From Tropheryma whipplei str. Twist (GTDB lineage: Bacteria; Actinomycetota; Actinomycetes; Actinomycetales; Microbacteriaceae), in assembly GCF_000007485.1 (NCBI RefSeq), contig NC_004572.3:62001-126000 (forward strand): DNA of 64,000 nucleotides, given 5' to 3'. Made by a program: the position numbers and the translations under genes. Numbering within the stretch: the first letter of the stretch is position 1; every line of letters starts with the position of its first letter. Below, one piece after another: positions 38,773 to 48,890 of the stretch. The notes under the pieces were generated by a model. That model was not told where the DNA came from and ran no database searches. It worked only from the letters and a program-made list of their open reading frames with translations.

Positions 38773-40344
38773 CTACCTTGGTAGTTCGATCGCATTCAGG
38801 AGGCTATTTACACTTTCAATCGCTATTGCAAGCTCTTCATTTAAGAGAGATGAGACAACAAGAGCTGCCCTGACTTTATTACTTGAGTTTTTACGACAAA
38901 ACGCAGCAACTGCCTGTTCGGTTTTTCCACCCCCGCGCAGCTCGGAATGAGCAAAGAGCTTTGACTCTCTTAGTGCATTCCATAAAGTATTTGCACCAAT
39001 GGCCCTTGTATACTCGTCCTCCAAATCGCGCTTCGAAACATATATTGAGTTTTGAGTAAACTCATTTTTTGGAATTCCCAGTCGCACTGAAGTGTGCTGA
39101 ACAGCGTCAGAATCAATCAGCAAGGAAATAGGGATCCTAAAACCTTTTGGTCCGAATAGTTTATAGATCGGCCACATATCCCCAGAGCCATTTGCTTCTA
39201 TCAAAGCAATACCAAGTCGGTCAAGATTTCGCCCAGTTACTTCAGCTGCACTCTCAAGGATTATTCGGTCCGAAATCCCCTCGACAGCAACAATCCGCCT
39301 AGCGGTTAGGGGCTCCAGTCGCCCGTGAACCCACCACCTTGCAATAATGCGCTCATCTTCTCCGAGAAAGCCCCGTGCTGGCTGGACAACCTGCCCATTG
39401 GGCTGAACAACCGCAACGTGCTCTGGCGAAAAGGCTCCAACAATATCAGCCGAGTGGGTTGCAATAATTTTTTGATTAGATTCCTCTTGCAAAACCCGCG
39501 CCAGGCTTCTCTGAATCGTCGGATGCAGATGTGTCTCTGGTTCGTCAATACCAACAACACTCGCATCTCTACTGAGGACATCATAAATGGCCACTGCATA
39601 AAGCGATCGCATTCCGTCCAAACAATCGATCATATGAGGTGACTTGTTTTGTCGTTTTACCTGAACCCTGATATTGCCAAGTACCTGTGTGCCTATATCG
39701 TCTTTTGGTACAAGATGGACTGCATCTTTATTTAGATTGCCAGGCATGGTTTTTATCAGTTTTTCTGCAAGTCTTTCGCGCAGATTTTCCAAAAACGGTG
39801 ATGCCTCGATTTGCTCACGAAACGACTGAGTTAGAGATGAAAGACCGTGCTGCCTAAGATTCGTTGATTCCATAACGCCACTAAGAACTGTTTTATATTG
39901 ACTCGCTGTACATGGCACTTCACCCGCATCGAATAACTCCCAACCAATGCCGGTAAGTTGGCTGTCGGCAACAGGCTTTGTTGTGTTGTTATAAAGCACC
40001 TCTCGCTTTATTGTTAGCATTTGACTCTCATCAAGAAACGCGCTCAGTGTGAGCTTTATCTCTGATATCCGGTTGTTGTTTATGCCAAACGCAATTTGGA
40101 TTTTGTCATCAAGATTGTTGATGTCAACGCTGATAATTATTGGTTTTGTTGCATCTCGAAAATGCCACGCCTGGAAGTGACTGTATAACATTGGTGTTGT
40201 GGCACTCAGCAGCAGATCAAGGCAGGTCAGAATTGATGTCTTGCCCGAGTCGTTGGCACCAACCAGAACGAGGTGCCGTCGCACCTCAAGTGTTATGTCA
40301 GATATCGGAGTGTAATTCGTTATAGTAACTTGTTTTAGCTGCAT
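38773..40344 (-). CDS. OLD-family ATP-dependent endonuclease (AAA ATPase + Toprim)
   Basis: N-terminal ABC/RecF-like ATPase: Walker A LVGANDSGKTSILT near residue 30 and Walker B with D-loop VGIDEPETHLHPTIQRSL near 260, then KIIATHSADIVGAF. A C-terminal Toprim domain follows: acidic EGISDRIILE near residue 355 and LLIDSDAVQ near 415. The order matches class 1 OLD nucleases, some of which act in phage defence or repair. I choose the ATG at 40344 (MQLKQVTITNY), preceded by GGGGGG; earlier codons to 40410 do not belong to the fold. No GajB-like UvrD partner is adjacent. Confidence 0.85.
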   Translation of the reverse strand: MQLKQVTITNYTPISDITLEVRRHLVLVGANDSGKTSILTCLDLLLSATTPMLYSHFQAWHFRDATKPIIISVDINNLDDKIQIAFGINNNRISEIKLTLSAFLDESQMLTIKREVLYNNTTKPVADSQLTGIGWELFDAGEVPCTASQYKTVLSGVMESTNLRQHGLSSLTQSFREQIEASPFLENLRERLAEKLIKTMPGNLNKDAVHLVPKDDIGTQVLGNIRVQVKRQNKSPHMIDCLDGMRSLYAVAIYDVLSRDASVVGIDEPETHLHPTIQRSLARVLQEESNQKIIATHSADIVGAFSPEHVAVVQPNGQVVQPARGFLGEDERIIARWWVHGRLEPLTARRIVAVEGISDRIILESAAEVTGRNLDRLGIALIEANGSGDMWPIYKLFGPKGFRIPISLLIDSDAVQHTSVRLGIPKNEFTQNSIYVSKRDLEDEYTRAIGANTLWNALRESKLFAHSELRGGGKTEQAVAAFCRKNSSNKVRAALVVSSLLNEELAIAIESVNSLLNAIELPR

Positions 40345-40622
40345 TAACTTACCCCCCTGCGGCACGTCGCGCTTGCCCGATCTAAATGTCACGCTAAACA
40401 CCGCACGCATTGTCGTGCCATGTAATTAGAAGTGCCATGTAATCTAAGGTCTGGCCCTGCGCAAACCTAACTCATTCTATATCAGCTCTGCCAAGCTTGC
40501 GACGTGAATGTACGGTTACACTCTGCACATCTTGACAAGATATCCAGTGTTTGGCAAGTCATAAATTGTACAGTTGTATTTACTTGCGTGTTTGATCGCT
40601 GTGCTGTATAACGGCTGCATGT
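40345..40622. other. Divergent gap between the OLD gene and the ABC cluster
   Basis: No convincing gene in 278 bp. It contains a short near-tandem duplication, GTGCCATGTAAT at about 40428 and again at about 40443. Promoters for both sides are expected here, but I could not assign boxes with confidence. Confidence 0.4.
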
Positions 40623-40874
40623 TTGTTCCTGGCAGTTTTGCTTACGCTTCGGCCTATCTTGCATCCCGGATTCCTGCTCGTTCCTTCCGATACGATTTTT
40701 GGTGGCTTGTGGCTTCTCACCTTTGTCGTGGGGCTTATTGGGGTTATCTATTTCATGCATATGCTCATCTTTACGCCGTTGTGCGACAAAGTTGATCATA
40801 TGGAATACACTGCTAACTTTGGCGTACTTGATCTCGCCACAAGTCATGTCAAATACCGATGTGGGAGAAGATAG
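40623..40874 (+). CDS. Possible small membrane protein at the head of the ABC cluster
   Basis: 83 residues from TTG at 40623. It has one or two hydrophobic helices (FLAVLLTLRPIL, then GGLWLLTFVVGLIGVIYFMHMLIF) and a polar C-terminus. It overlaps the start of the next gene by 16 bp. A competing frame of 73 codons covers the same DNA (40574-40795), so assignment is uncertain. No family recognised. Confidence 0.4.
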   Translation: MFLAVLLTLRPILHPGFLLVPSDTIFGGLWLLTFVVGLIGVIYFMHMLIFTPLCDKVDHMEYTANFGVLDLATSHVKYRCGRR

Positions 40875-42292
40875 CTGATCTGCGCCGATCGCTTACTCTC
40901 TCTGGCGTCTTTTTCGTTTACTTCACTCGCAAGGTTTTCTCGTATCGCCTTGGCCTGTCATCGCGTATGTTCATTCTTGGCATATGCGTCCTGCTCTATG
41001 GGACGGTCCTAATTTACAGGTTGTCTTTATTGGCCCCTGTGTTTTATGACTTTGTCACTCTTATCGGTGCAGCGGAGTCAATCATCAACCTTTTTATGGC
41101 TTTCTTGTTTGCAAAGATACTGTTCCTGAGGTCTGGCGGACTTATGAATTTCACCATGCAACTTCCCTTGAAAAATAAAGAAAGGACTATGGCCCTGACA
41201 ATCTGCGAAATACTGATTGTCTTTATGGGATTCACGATACTGTATTCACCTGAAGCAATAGTCTCTACCTGGAAAACAGGTCAGCCCGCGTACCTGCTGG
41301 TAAATGGGCTTATGCCTGGCTTCATCACCTATATCCTTTGTTCTCTTATATATAATCTCTCGGTTCGTATATTTATCCTCTTCAATCTTTCCCGCTTGTC
41401 GCATATTGGCGGTATCATTGTCACAATATTTGCCTTTCTTGGCTTATTGATTTTTGTTGGCCAATCTGTCCAGAGCCTACTCCCCGCGCCGGGCCAGTCA
41501 ATTAAGCAAGCCTATGACCATTTACAGACAGATGTGTTCTTAATTTTTAACGTCTTCTTCTGGCTTTTTCAACACTATGGCCTGTTGACATCAATACTTG
41601 CCTTTCTTATTTCCCTTATTATCCTTTTTCCAGCCCTGATTATCTCTATCCCCTCAAAGTATCCAGATGTACACCGTTTTATAAAATTCCCTGTGCCATT
41701 CATTAACTCGACCCTATGGCCGTTTATTGCTGTTTTTATCCGTCGAATTGAATGGTGGGTGGCTGTTGTTGTTTCTATCCTGTCAATACCTCTGGGTGGT
41801 TTTGTTCTTATCTTGCTAAATTTACATTTGCTTGCCCTCTTTTCTGCCGGTATCTATATGTTCTCCATGTCTCGCGCCATAAGACTGCTACCTGGATATA
41901 GACTTTCTGCAACACGGGAAACTCTGTATATGTTTGCAGCCCAAGCACTATGTATATGCCCGTTTCTTATGCTGGTTCAGCTTGCACTATATATTGCCTC
42001 TTTTGCTTCGGGCACTATCGTCCCGCATGACCCAATAAACCTATCTGTTATCTTGATGTTTGGCGTAATACTTCCGACATTTATCGGCATCCTATTTGTT
42101 CATAACGAAGATAATCCCGTTCAGGCCTTTGCCGGCTACTTTGTCGTCAGTATTATTGCCATGGTTACGTATCTTGCAATATCCGTCACTGGCCAAATAT
42201 TCCTTTTGATTCTCTTTACAGAGGCTATTGTTGCCATTCCCCTGACTATCCTTGCTGTTCAGGCGGTTAGAAAAAGCGAGCGTTACGCATGA
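40859..42292 (+). CDS. ABC-transporter membrane protein (about 12 helices)
   Basis: 477 residues with roughly 12 transmembrane helices and a soluble N-terminus of about 30 residues. Next to an ATPase with which it overlaps by ATGA, so it is the likely permease of an ABC-2-like exporter. The sequence resembles large actinobacterial and firmicute permeases that pair with such ATPases, but no named family is certain. Substrate unknown. Confidence 0.75.
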   Translation: MWEKIADLRRSLTLSGVFFVYFTRKVFSYRLGLSSRMFILGICVLLYGTVLIYRLSLLAPVFYDFVTLIGAAESIINLFMAFLFAKILFLRSGGLMNFTMQLPLKNKERTMALTICEILIVFMGFTILYSPEAIVSTWKTGQPAYLLVNGLMPGFITYILCSLIYNLSVRIFILFNLSRLSHIGGIIVTIFAFLGLLIFVGQSVQSLLPAPGQSIKQAYDHLQTDVFLIFNVFFWLFQHYGLLTSILAFLISLIILFPALIISIPSKYPDVHRFIKFPVPFINSTLWPFIAVFIRRIEWWVAVVVSILSIPLGGFVLILLNLHLLALFSAGIYMFSMSRAIRLLPGYRLSATRETLYMFAAQALCICPFLMLVQLALYIASFASGTIVPHDPINLSVILMFGVILPTFIGILFVHNEDNPVQAFAGYFVVSIIAMVTYLAISVTGQIFLLILFTEAIVAIPLTILAVQAVRKSERYA

Positions 42293-43008
42293 ATATTCTT
42301 TCCGTCCAAGATGTTTCGTTTTCATATGATAAATCCACACCAGCTATCTATGGCGTTGATCTTCAGATTGATCCCGGCGAGGTGGTTGGCCTGGTTGGCC
42401 CTAACGGGTCAGGTAAGTCAACATTTATAAAACTTGTTTTTGACCTCCTTGAATTGCAAAAAGGGCAGATACAGATCCTGGGCAATAATCACCGTCTCAC
42501 GACTGCCCGTCTTGCATCTATATACCTGCCGAGCGATGATGACCTTCCAGAATTTCTAACCGGCGATGAATACCTGCGAACACTCTTTAGGCTCTATAAA
42601 CGACCTTTTGATAAAAACAGTGTATTGCGTGAATTTGACCGCTTCGGCATGCGAGGTCGTGAGCGTAATTTAATAGAGGATTATTCCCACGGCATGCGCA
42701 AAAAGCTACAGCTGATTAGTGCATTTCTGCTGCAACTTCCCCTGACTGTTATAGATGAGACAATAAATGGAATTGATCTTGATGCCGTGTATGAGTGTCG
42801 TAAATCCATTACGGAACTAAAGTCTCGCGGACACTCTGTTTTACTCTGCACCCATGACTTTTATTTTTTGCAAAAAGTGGCCGATAAAGTCATCGTATTC
42901 CATCAGGCCAAACAAATTGCCAGCTTTGCCACACCGTCACACGAACACCTGGAGGATCGCGTGGCAGAAATACTGGGAGTAGATCTGCATGATAGGGGAG
43001 CGCTGTGA
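42289..43008 (+). CDS. ABC transporter ATP-binding protein
   Basis: 239 residues. Walker A GPNGSGKST near residue 38, a degenerate signature EDYSHGMRKKLQL near residue 130, Walker B LTVIDETINGIDLD near 155 and switch His in LLCTHDFYFL. The signature SHGM and the single domain are typical of ABC-2 exporters. Starts at an ATGA overlap with the permease gene and ends in a GTGA overlap with the next. Confidence 0.93.
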   Translation: MNILSVQDVSFSYDKSTPAIYGVDLQIDPGEVVGLVGPNGSGKSTFIKLVFDLLELQKGQIQILGNNHRLTTARLASIYLPSDDDLPEFLTGDEYLRTLFRLYKRPFDKNSVLREFDRFGMRGRERNLIEDYSHGMRKKLQLISAFLLQLPLTVIDETINGIDLDAVYECRKSITELKSRGHSVLLCTHDFYFLQKVADKVIVFHQAKQIASFATPSHEHLEDRVAEILGVDLHDRGAL

Positions 43009-43361
43009 CTCAGGCATTTAGCAGAAGGTCACCGTTTCGCAAAATAAAACTTGTCACGGCAATACTCTCATCCAGTTTTGCTCTATCAATGATTACCGTT
43101 TTTGTTTCTTTTATGTACCTCGTTGCAATTACTGACCCGTCTAGCGGTGTTGAGCAATATCACTCACTTATTTTTAACACCATCTATATTCGTACCGAAC
43201 CCAGCAGTAAAGGTGTTCATATCGATATATATGTTGGCCTTCTTGCGGTTATCCTGCCATTCCTATTCTTCACGATCATAATCTCTCTGTGTGTATTCTT
43301 TTACAAGAAGTTTATAAAAAACAAAAAGACAACTAAATCAAAAAAATTACCTTTGAAATAA
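43005..43361 (+). CDS. Two-helix membrane protein of the ABC cluster
   Basis: 118 residues. Helices at about 17-42 and 76-102 enclose an extracytoplasmic loop of some 35 residues, and the C-terminus is very basic (KKFIKNKKTTKSKKLPLK). The GTG start overlaps the ATPase stop. Probably an accessory subunit. No family recognised. Confidence 0.65.
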   Translation: MTQAFSRRSPFRKIKLVTAILSSSFALSMITVFVSFMYLVAITDPSSGVEQYHSLIFNTIYIRTEPSSKGVHIDIYVGLLAVILPFLFFTIIISLCVFFYKKFIKNKKTTKSKKLPLK

Positions 43362-43396
43362 CACTGTTCAGGATTTCTGTTAGGCCTTGTGGAAAC

Positions 43397-43576
43397 ATGA
43401 CCAGGGGCCAGGCAATTCTTGTTGCATTGTCAGGTCCCGGGATCTGTTTCTTATGTGGTGTTGGCCTGTGTTTCATATACCGTGATTTATCGTGGTGGTA
43501 CCTGATTCACATTATGTCCCTTTTGCCAATCTTCGGTGATGGGCGCGCTATTATTACTGCCCTGTTTGCTCAATGA
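43397..43576 (+). CDS. Possible 59-residue membrane protein
   Basis: ATG at 43397 opens a frame of 59 codons: MTRGQAILVALSGPGICFLC, a hydrophobic helix, then YRDLSWWYLIHIMSLLPIFG and a second hydrophobic part, ending in FAQ. GTGG precedes the start. It follows the ABC cluster after 35 bp and would be its last member. Length and lack of homology leave doubt. The repeat zone begins about 100 bp downstream. Confidence 0.45.
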   Translation: MTRGQAILVALSGPGICFLCGVGLCFIYRDLSWWYLIHIMSLLPIFGDGRAIITALFAQ

Positions 43577-43675
43577 CCCGACAGGGCAATACAAGACAGG
43601 TGCAATCACTAACGATGCGGTATCAATCAAGCATGTATACTCAAGTGATTGTGTTTTTATAGGTTAGGTCGAATA

Positions 43676-44074
43676 GAAAATTCTCTGACCTCTCTAAAGG
43701 ACTTATTCACCTACCTAACAGGAACAGCTCACCTCAGTTTCCTAAGCTCAACCAAAACAGGGCTAACCACAATAAACAATTGGGTAACCAAAGTAAACGA
43801 GCCCGTCAACAAATATATAGGTAATCTAAGAGACTGGGGTCTATTAGATAAGGATCATAAAACAACAGGAACAACCCTCAAAGTTCTAGACAAAGTAGTA
43901 AATCCCCTTACATCCTGGTTACCAGGCTCCCTAAAGGTCCTAACCAGTAATGTTCTAGAATCAAAAGGTCTAGTCACATGGACAAAAGGTACAGCCACAT
44001 CCCTGATCTGCAAGATCCCGTGGATAAAAGACCTGTGTGCTGACTCTGATAGCTCTACTAAATCCTCCAAATAA
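43676..44074 (+). pseudogene. WiSP 3'-end cassette 1 (uninterrupted, no own start)
   Basis: The plus strand encodes about 124 residues, from KDLFTYLTGTAHLSFL to the stop after TKSSK. They match the C-terminus of the large WiSP gene at 56438, with about 19 differences counted by eye. The open frame reaches back to 43649, but that part is unrelated and lacks a ribosome-binding site. It keeps the full order of the intact C-terminus (NNWVTKVNEPVNKYIGNLRD, LDKVVNPLTSWLP, WTKGTA, LICKIPWIKDLC). I read it as a silent donor copy rather than a gene. It is the least damaged copy of the array and marks its left edge. Confidence 0.8.
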
Positions 44075-44215
44075 CCACACTTGTGTTTAACGCCAAGGGA
44101 ACCATGCTCACACCAGCGGTAACGCAACCACCAATGCAACCGGTAACACCAATGCTCACAAGCGCGTCAAACGAGGTGCGTCAAAACCACCAGAACCCGC
44201 ACACCCTCAGGCACA
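44075..44215 (+). repeat. Cassette header block (Thr/Asn-rich segment)
   Basis: Follows cassette 1 directly. It contains AACCATGCTCAC, variants of ACCAATGCAACCGGTAACACC and GCGCGTCAAACGAGGTGCG, matching the Asn/Thr/Gly and RVKR segments upstream of the C-terminal domain in the intact gene. It breaks off after CACACCCTC, just before the region of the tRNA-Pro gene. Confidence 0.75.
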
Positions 44216-44248
44216 TATCTATATGCCGTATTTCTAAACACTCACAGG

Positions 44249-44313
44249 CATGTGTCGGTAGGCATGTGTCGGTAATGTAACTTCTACCTGTGACATACGC
44301 AGGTTACAGGTAG
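44249..44313. repeat. Short tandem repeat and hairpin beside tRNA-Pro
   Basis: AGGCATGTGTCGGT occurs twice in tandem (about 44249-44276). CTACCTGT (44284-44291) pairs with ACAGGTAG (44306-44313). This is non-cassette DNA downstream of the tRNA-Pro gene on its strand. No gene seen. Confidence 0.4.
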
Positions 44314-44405
44314 ATACCTGTTCAGTGGCACAACAAGATGGTCTTTCGATAAAACAGCACTGTGACAAATCAACATATACTAAAGAGAAACAACACAAGT
44401 GATTG

Positions 44406-44479
<74 letters not shown>

Positions 44480-44523
44480 TTGTCTCTATTAACCACTATA
44501 TTTTGTATCGCCACAAAATACGT

Positions 44524-46035
44524 TATTCACTTACCTAGCAGCCAACCTCAGTTTCCTAGACTCAACCAAAACAGGACTAACCACAATAACAGGTTGGGTA
44601 ACCAGCATAACTAAGCCCGTCAACACATATATAGACAAGATAAGAGACTGGGGTCTTGAAATACTCGGGGGTCTTAAAACACACCAGATCCACACCCGTG
44701 ACCACATCTGTCTGATCCCGTGGATAAAAACCCTACCCCTGTGTCCTGCTGACTCTGATAGCTCTACTAAATCCTCCAAATAACCACTCTTGGTTTAACA
44801 GCAATAACCACTTGGTACCTTAACACCAAGGGAACCATGCTCACGCAGCCGGTGGCACCAGCGGCAAAACGCGCGTCAAACGAAGTGCGCCAAAATCACA
44901 AGAATCCGAACACCCTCTCAAGTCTGTCAATGAGCAGATAAAAACTGTGACCGATGCTGTAAATAACTTTCAAAAATCTGTTCTGACCTCTCTAACGAGT
45001 TTATTCACCTACCTAACAGGAACAGCCAAACTCACTTTCCTAAGCCCAACCAAAAAAGGACTAACCAAAATAAACGGTTGGGTAACTGGTATAACCAATC
45101 CTGTCAACAAATATATAGGCAATCTAAGAGACTGGGGTCTATTAGATACGGGTCGTAAAACACTCGGGTTAAAACACACCGGATCCACACCTGTGACCAC
45201 AACATCTGTCTGATCCCTGGGATAACAACCCTGTGTAACTCTGGTAAATCCACCAAATAACCACACTTGGTTTAACAGCAAGGAAACCATGCTCGCGCAG
45301 CCGGTAATACCAACGGCAAGACTCACACCAACACCAGCGGTAACACCAATGGCAAAAAGCGCGTCAAACGAGGTGCGTCAACAACACCACCAGACCACCC
45401 TCTCAAGTCTGTCACAGCCAAGATAAACCCTGACCAGATAAACAACGAGCAGATAAAAACTGTAACCGGTGCTGTAAATAACTTTCAAAAATCTGTTCTG
45501 ACCTCTCTAACGAGTTTATTCACCTACCTAACAGACAAAGCTCACCTCAGTTTCCTAAGCTCAACCAAAACAGGACTAACCACAATAAACAGTTGGGTAA
45601 CCAAAGTAACCAATCCTGTCAACAAATATATAGGTAATCTAAGAGACTGGGGTCTATTAGATACGGGTCATAAAACAACAAGACCACCCTCTCAAGCCTG
45701 TCACTGACCAGGTAAACACAGCCAAGATAAACACTGAGCAGATAAAAACAGCCACAACCCTGATCTGCAAGATCCCGTGGATAAAAGACCTGTGTGCTGA
45801 CTCTGATAACTCTGCTAAAACCTCCAAATAACCACACTTGTGTTTAGAAAACATACCAAAAGGGTATATACCAGAACAATATACGCACAACAACCCTCAA
45901 AGTCCTAGAGGCAGTAGTAAATCCCCTTACAGCCCGGTTACCAGGCCCCCTACCGGTCCTAGCCAGTAGTGTTCTAGAATCACAGCATGGCTTAAATACT
46001 CTAGATACAGTATCCACAGCATTCTAGAATTACAG
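44524..46035 (+). repeat. WiSP cassette block 2 (about 4 mosaic units)
   Basis: Tandem plus-strand units related to the WiSP 3' end. The unit-terminal block TCCnCCAAATAACCAC recurs near 44771, 45247 and 45820. Headers with GGGAACCATGCTCAC or similar start near 44828 and 45285. Units differ by internal deletions and by the number of short GA(C/G)(C/A)AG-ATAAAC modules. Several frames are broken. A damaged tail (45850-46035) repeats the segment around CCTAGCCAGTAGTGTTCTAGAATCA. No functional gene on either strand. Confidence 0.8.
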
Positions 46036-46151
46036 GGCCTACCCTAGCCGCCCGGGGCTAACAAATCAACCGCGCTTGATCCATACTGCAAACGCACGAA
46101 ACACCGTATGAACGGTACACAATATTACGCGATGATTTATCTCGTGCTCAT

Positions 46152-47201
46152 TTATAAAGCCCGTGGATGCGACGTGGCGTACACCTCCCGTAGGCTGTCG
46201 ATCGTGACCTTTGTGTATACACTTGTCGTATTTATCGAGCTGTGCCCGAGCAATTCCTGAACGGTTCTTATATCTGCCCCAGCCTGTAGCATGTGGGTTG
46301 CGAAAGAATGCCGCAGTGAATGTGGTGATATGTATCTGCCAATCTCAGCAGCTTCGCCGAGCTTGCGGATTATATTTCCAGCCTGTTGCCTGGTTAGACG
46401 TTTTCCGCGGTTGCTGAGAAATAGCCATGGCACGCCAGCCGCGGTTGCTGTCAGCACTCCGTCCTCAGCATCCCCAATTGTCGAACTTGTGGGCCTATAT
46501 TTCAATGTACTAGCATCCGTTATATTACGATAAACATGGGACCTCGCTAACAGCTTTGGCCTAGAATGTTGCAGGTAATTATCCACGGCATTCCGTGCAT
46601 ACGACCCAAATAGGACCATGCGCTGTTTGTTACCTTTTCCTGTAAGTCGTAGGAGATTTTGATCACTTTCGGCAAAGGCATTAACATTTAGGCTAACCGC
46701 TTCGCTGATCCTTGCACCTGTTCCGTACAATACCTCGATCAGTGCCCTGTCACGCAATGATATTTCCCGTGCCTGATTTGTGTCTGCTGCCTTGAGAAGA
46801 TTTATTATCTCGTCAAGGCTCAAAGGATGCGGGAGGGTCTTCGGCACTTTTGGCTGTTGTAACTTCTCTGTGGGATTTAGAGTTTGTCGGCCTTCTAACA
46901 CTAAATGCCTGTGAAAAGTGCGTAACGCAGCAACGGTATTTGCGAGGGTGCTTTTTCGCGTATGGCGCTGTCTATACTCTAAAAATCTTTCGATTGCATT
47001 TGAATTGACTTCACTCAAGCGTTGGGTGCCCTGCTCGCCAAGCCAGGATAGATAGATTCCCAGTGAATTGCGATATGTTTGGAGGGTTGCATCCGATAGT
47101 CCTAGCTCCAGTTTTGCAAAGGGAAAAAACCAATCAAAATCGGGTTTTATATCCGGGGGTATTGCTATGTCTGCGACCTTGGTCACAGTATTTTTAGACA
47201 C
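46152..47201 (-). CDS. xerD: Tyrosine recombinase XerD
   Basis: Site-specific recombinase for chromosome-dimer resolution. N-terminal SAM-like DNA-binding domain (YRNSLGIYLSWLGEQG). Catalytic residues: Arg in YGTGARISEAV, Lys in GKGNKQRM, HSLRHSFATH, LLGHSSINTT and the nucleophile Tyr in TSVYTKV. 349 residues, longer than XerD's usual 300, with about 35 extra residues after LLARSH. The frame opens at GTG 47201, whose SD-like GAGGTGA and first two codons lie inside a WiSP cassette; a GTG at 47186 outside the repeat is the alternative. The cassettes flank it on both sides in opposite direction. The neighbours Nudix and pyrG fit the actinobacterial order. Confidence 0.92.
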   Translation of the reverse strand: MSKNTVTKVADIAIPPDIKPDFDWFFPFAKLELGLSDATLQTYRNSLGIYLSWLGEQGTQRLSEVNSNAIERFLEYRQRHTRKSTLANTVAALRTFHRHLVLEGRQTLNPTEKLQQPKVPKTLPHPLSLDEIINLLKAADTNQAREISLRDRALIEVLYGTGARISEAVSLNVNAFAESDQNLLRLTGKGNKQRMVLFGSYARNAVDNYLQHSRPKLLARSHVYRNITDASTLKYRPTSSTIGDAEDGVLTATAAGVPWLFLSNRGKRLTRQQAGNIIRKLGEAAEIGRYISPHSLRHSFATHMLQAGADIRTVQELLGHSSINTTSVYTKVTIDSLREVYATSHPRAL

Positions 47202-48890
47202 AGCTCACCTCAAATTCCTAAGCTCAACCAAAACAGGGCTAACCACAATAAACAATTGGGTAACCAAAGTAAACGAGCCCGTCAACAAATATATAGGCAA
47301 TCTAAGAGACTGGGGTCTAGGAGCACACCAAAACGACCAGAACCCAACCACCCTCTCAAGTCTGTCACAGCCAAGATAAAAACTGAGCAGGTCAACACTG
47401 ACCAGGTAAACCCTGATCTGTTTGATCCCCGGGATAAAAGACCTGTGTAACTCTACTAAATCCTCCAAATAACCACACTTGGTACATTAACACCAATGGA
47501 ACCATGCTCGCGCAACCGGTAACGCAACCGCCAAGACCAGCGGCAAAAAGCGCGTCAAACGAGGTACGCCAAAATCACCAGAACAAGACCACCCTCTCAA
47601 GTCTGTTAACGACAAGATAAACAACGAGAAGATAAACCCTGAGAAGATAAACACAGCCACATCCCTGATCTGTCTGATCCCGCTGATAGCAACCCTGTGT
47701 GATAACTCTGATAACTCTGATAAATCCTCCAAATAACCACACTTGCGTTTAGAAAACATACCAAAAGGGTATATACCAGCACAATATACGCACAGAAGGA
47801 ACAACCCTCGCAGTCCTAGACAAAGTAGTAAAACCCCTTACAGCCTGGTTACCAGACTCCCTGGAAGTCCTAGCCAGTAATGTTCTAAAATCAACCAAAA
47901 CAGGACTAACCACAATAAACAATTGGGTAACCAACATAACCAATCCTGTCACGGCCAAAATATCAACCCTGTGCGATAACTCTGGTAAATCCACCAAATA
48001 ACCACACTTGGTTTAACAGCAATGGAACCATGCTCACGCAACCGGTAACACCAATGCTCACAAGCGCGTCAAACGAGATACGCAAAAATCACAAGACCAC
48101 CCTCTCAAGTCTGTCACAGCCAGTCAACACTGACCAGGTAAACCCTGATCTGTCTGATCCCCGGGATAAAAGACCTGTGTGCTGGCTCTGATAAATCTAA
48201 TAAATCCACCAAATAACCACACTTGGTTTAACCCAAGGGAACCATGCTCACGCAACCGGTAACACCAATGCTCACAAGCGCGTCAAACGAGATACGCAAA
48301 AATCACAAGAACCCAACCACCCTCTCAAGTCTGTTAATGAGCAGATAAAAACTGTAACCGGTGCTGTAAATAACTTTCAAAAATCTGTTCTAACCTCTCT
48401 AAAGGACTTATTCACCTACCTAGCAGCCAACCTCACTTTCCTAGACTCAACCAAAACAGGACTAACCACAATAAACAGTTGGGTAACCAAAGTAACCAAT
48501 CCTGTCAACAAATATATAGGTAATCTAAGAGACTGGGGTCTAGGAGTGCGCCAAAATCACCAGAACCCGAACACCCTCTCAAGTCTGTCAATGACAAGAT
48601 AAACACTGTAACCGATGCTGTAAATAACTTTCAAAAATCTGTTCTAACCTCTCTAAAGAACTTCTTTACCTACCTAACAGACAAAGCCCACCTCAAATTC
48701 CTAGACTCAACCAAAAATGGACTAGACACAATAAACGGTTGGGTAACCAAAACACCTAAACCTGTCACAGCCAAGATAAACAACGACCAGATAAAAACAG
48801 CCACATCCCTGATCTGTCTGATCCCGCGGATAAAAGACCTGTGTGCTGGCTCTGATAGCTCTGCTAAATCCACCAAATAACCACTCTTGG
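47195..48890 (+). repeat. WiSP cassette block 3 (about 5-6 mosaic units)
   Basis: Starts with AGACACAGCTCACC directly at the xerD start codon and continues through several partial units. Unit-terminal blocks are near 47460, 47730, 47993, 48203 and 48868. Several units jump from the header straight to the distal part (CTGATCTGTCTGATCCC), lacking the middle, while others (48340-48540, 48600-48760) retain the middle and lack the end. This mosaic pattern points to repeated recombination. No functional gene seen. Confidence 0.8.

Noticed and set aside
40482-40847. 121-codon minus-strand frame between the OLD gene and the ABC cluster
   Set aside because: Polar low-complexity peptide, antisense to more membrane-like frames; no family signal.
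44947-45213. Plus-strand frame of 88 codons as a separate gene
   Set aside because: It is a cassette fragment matching WiSP residues and loses frame after the middle part.
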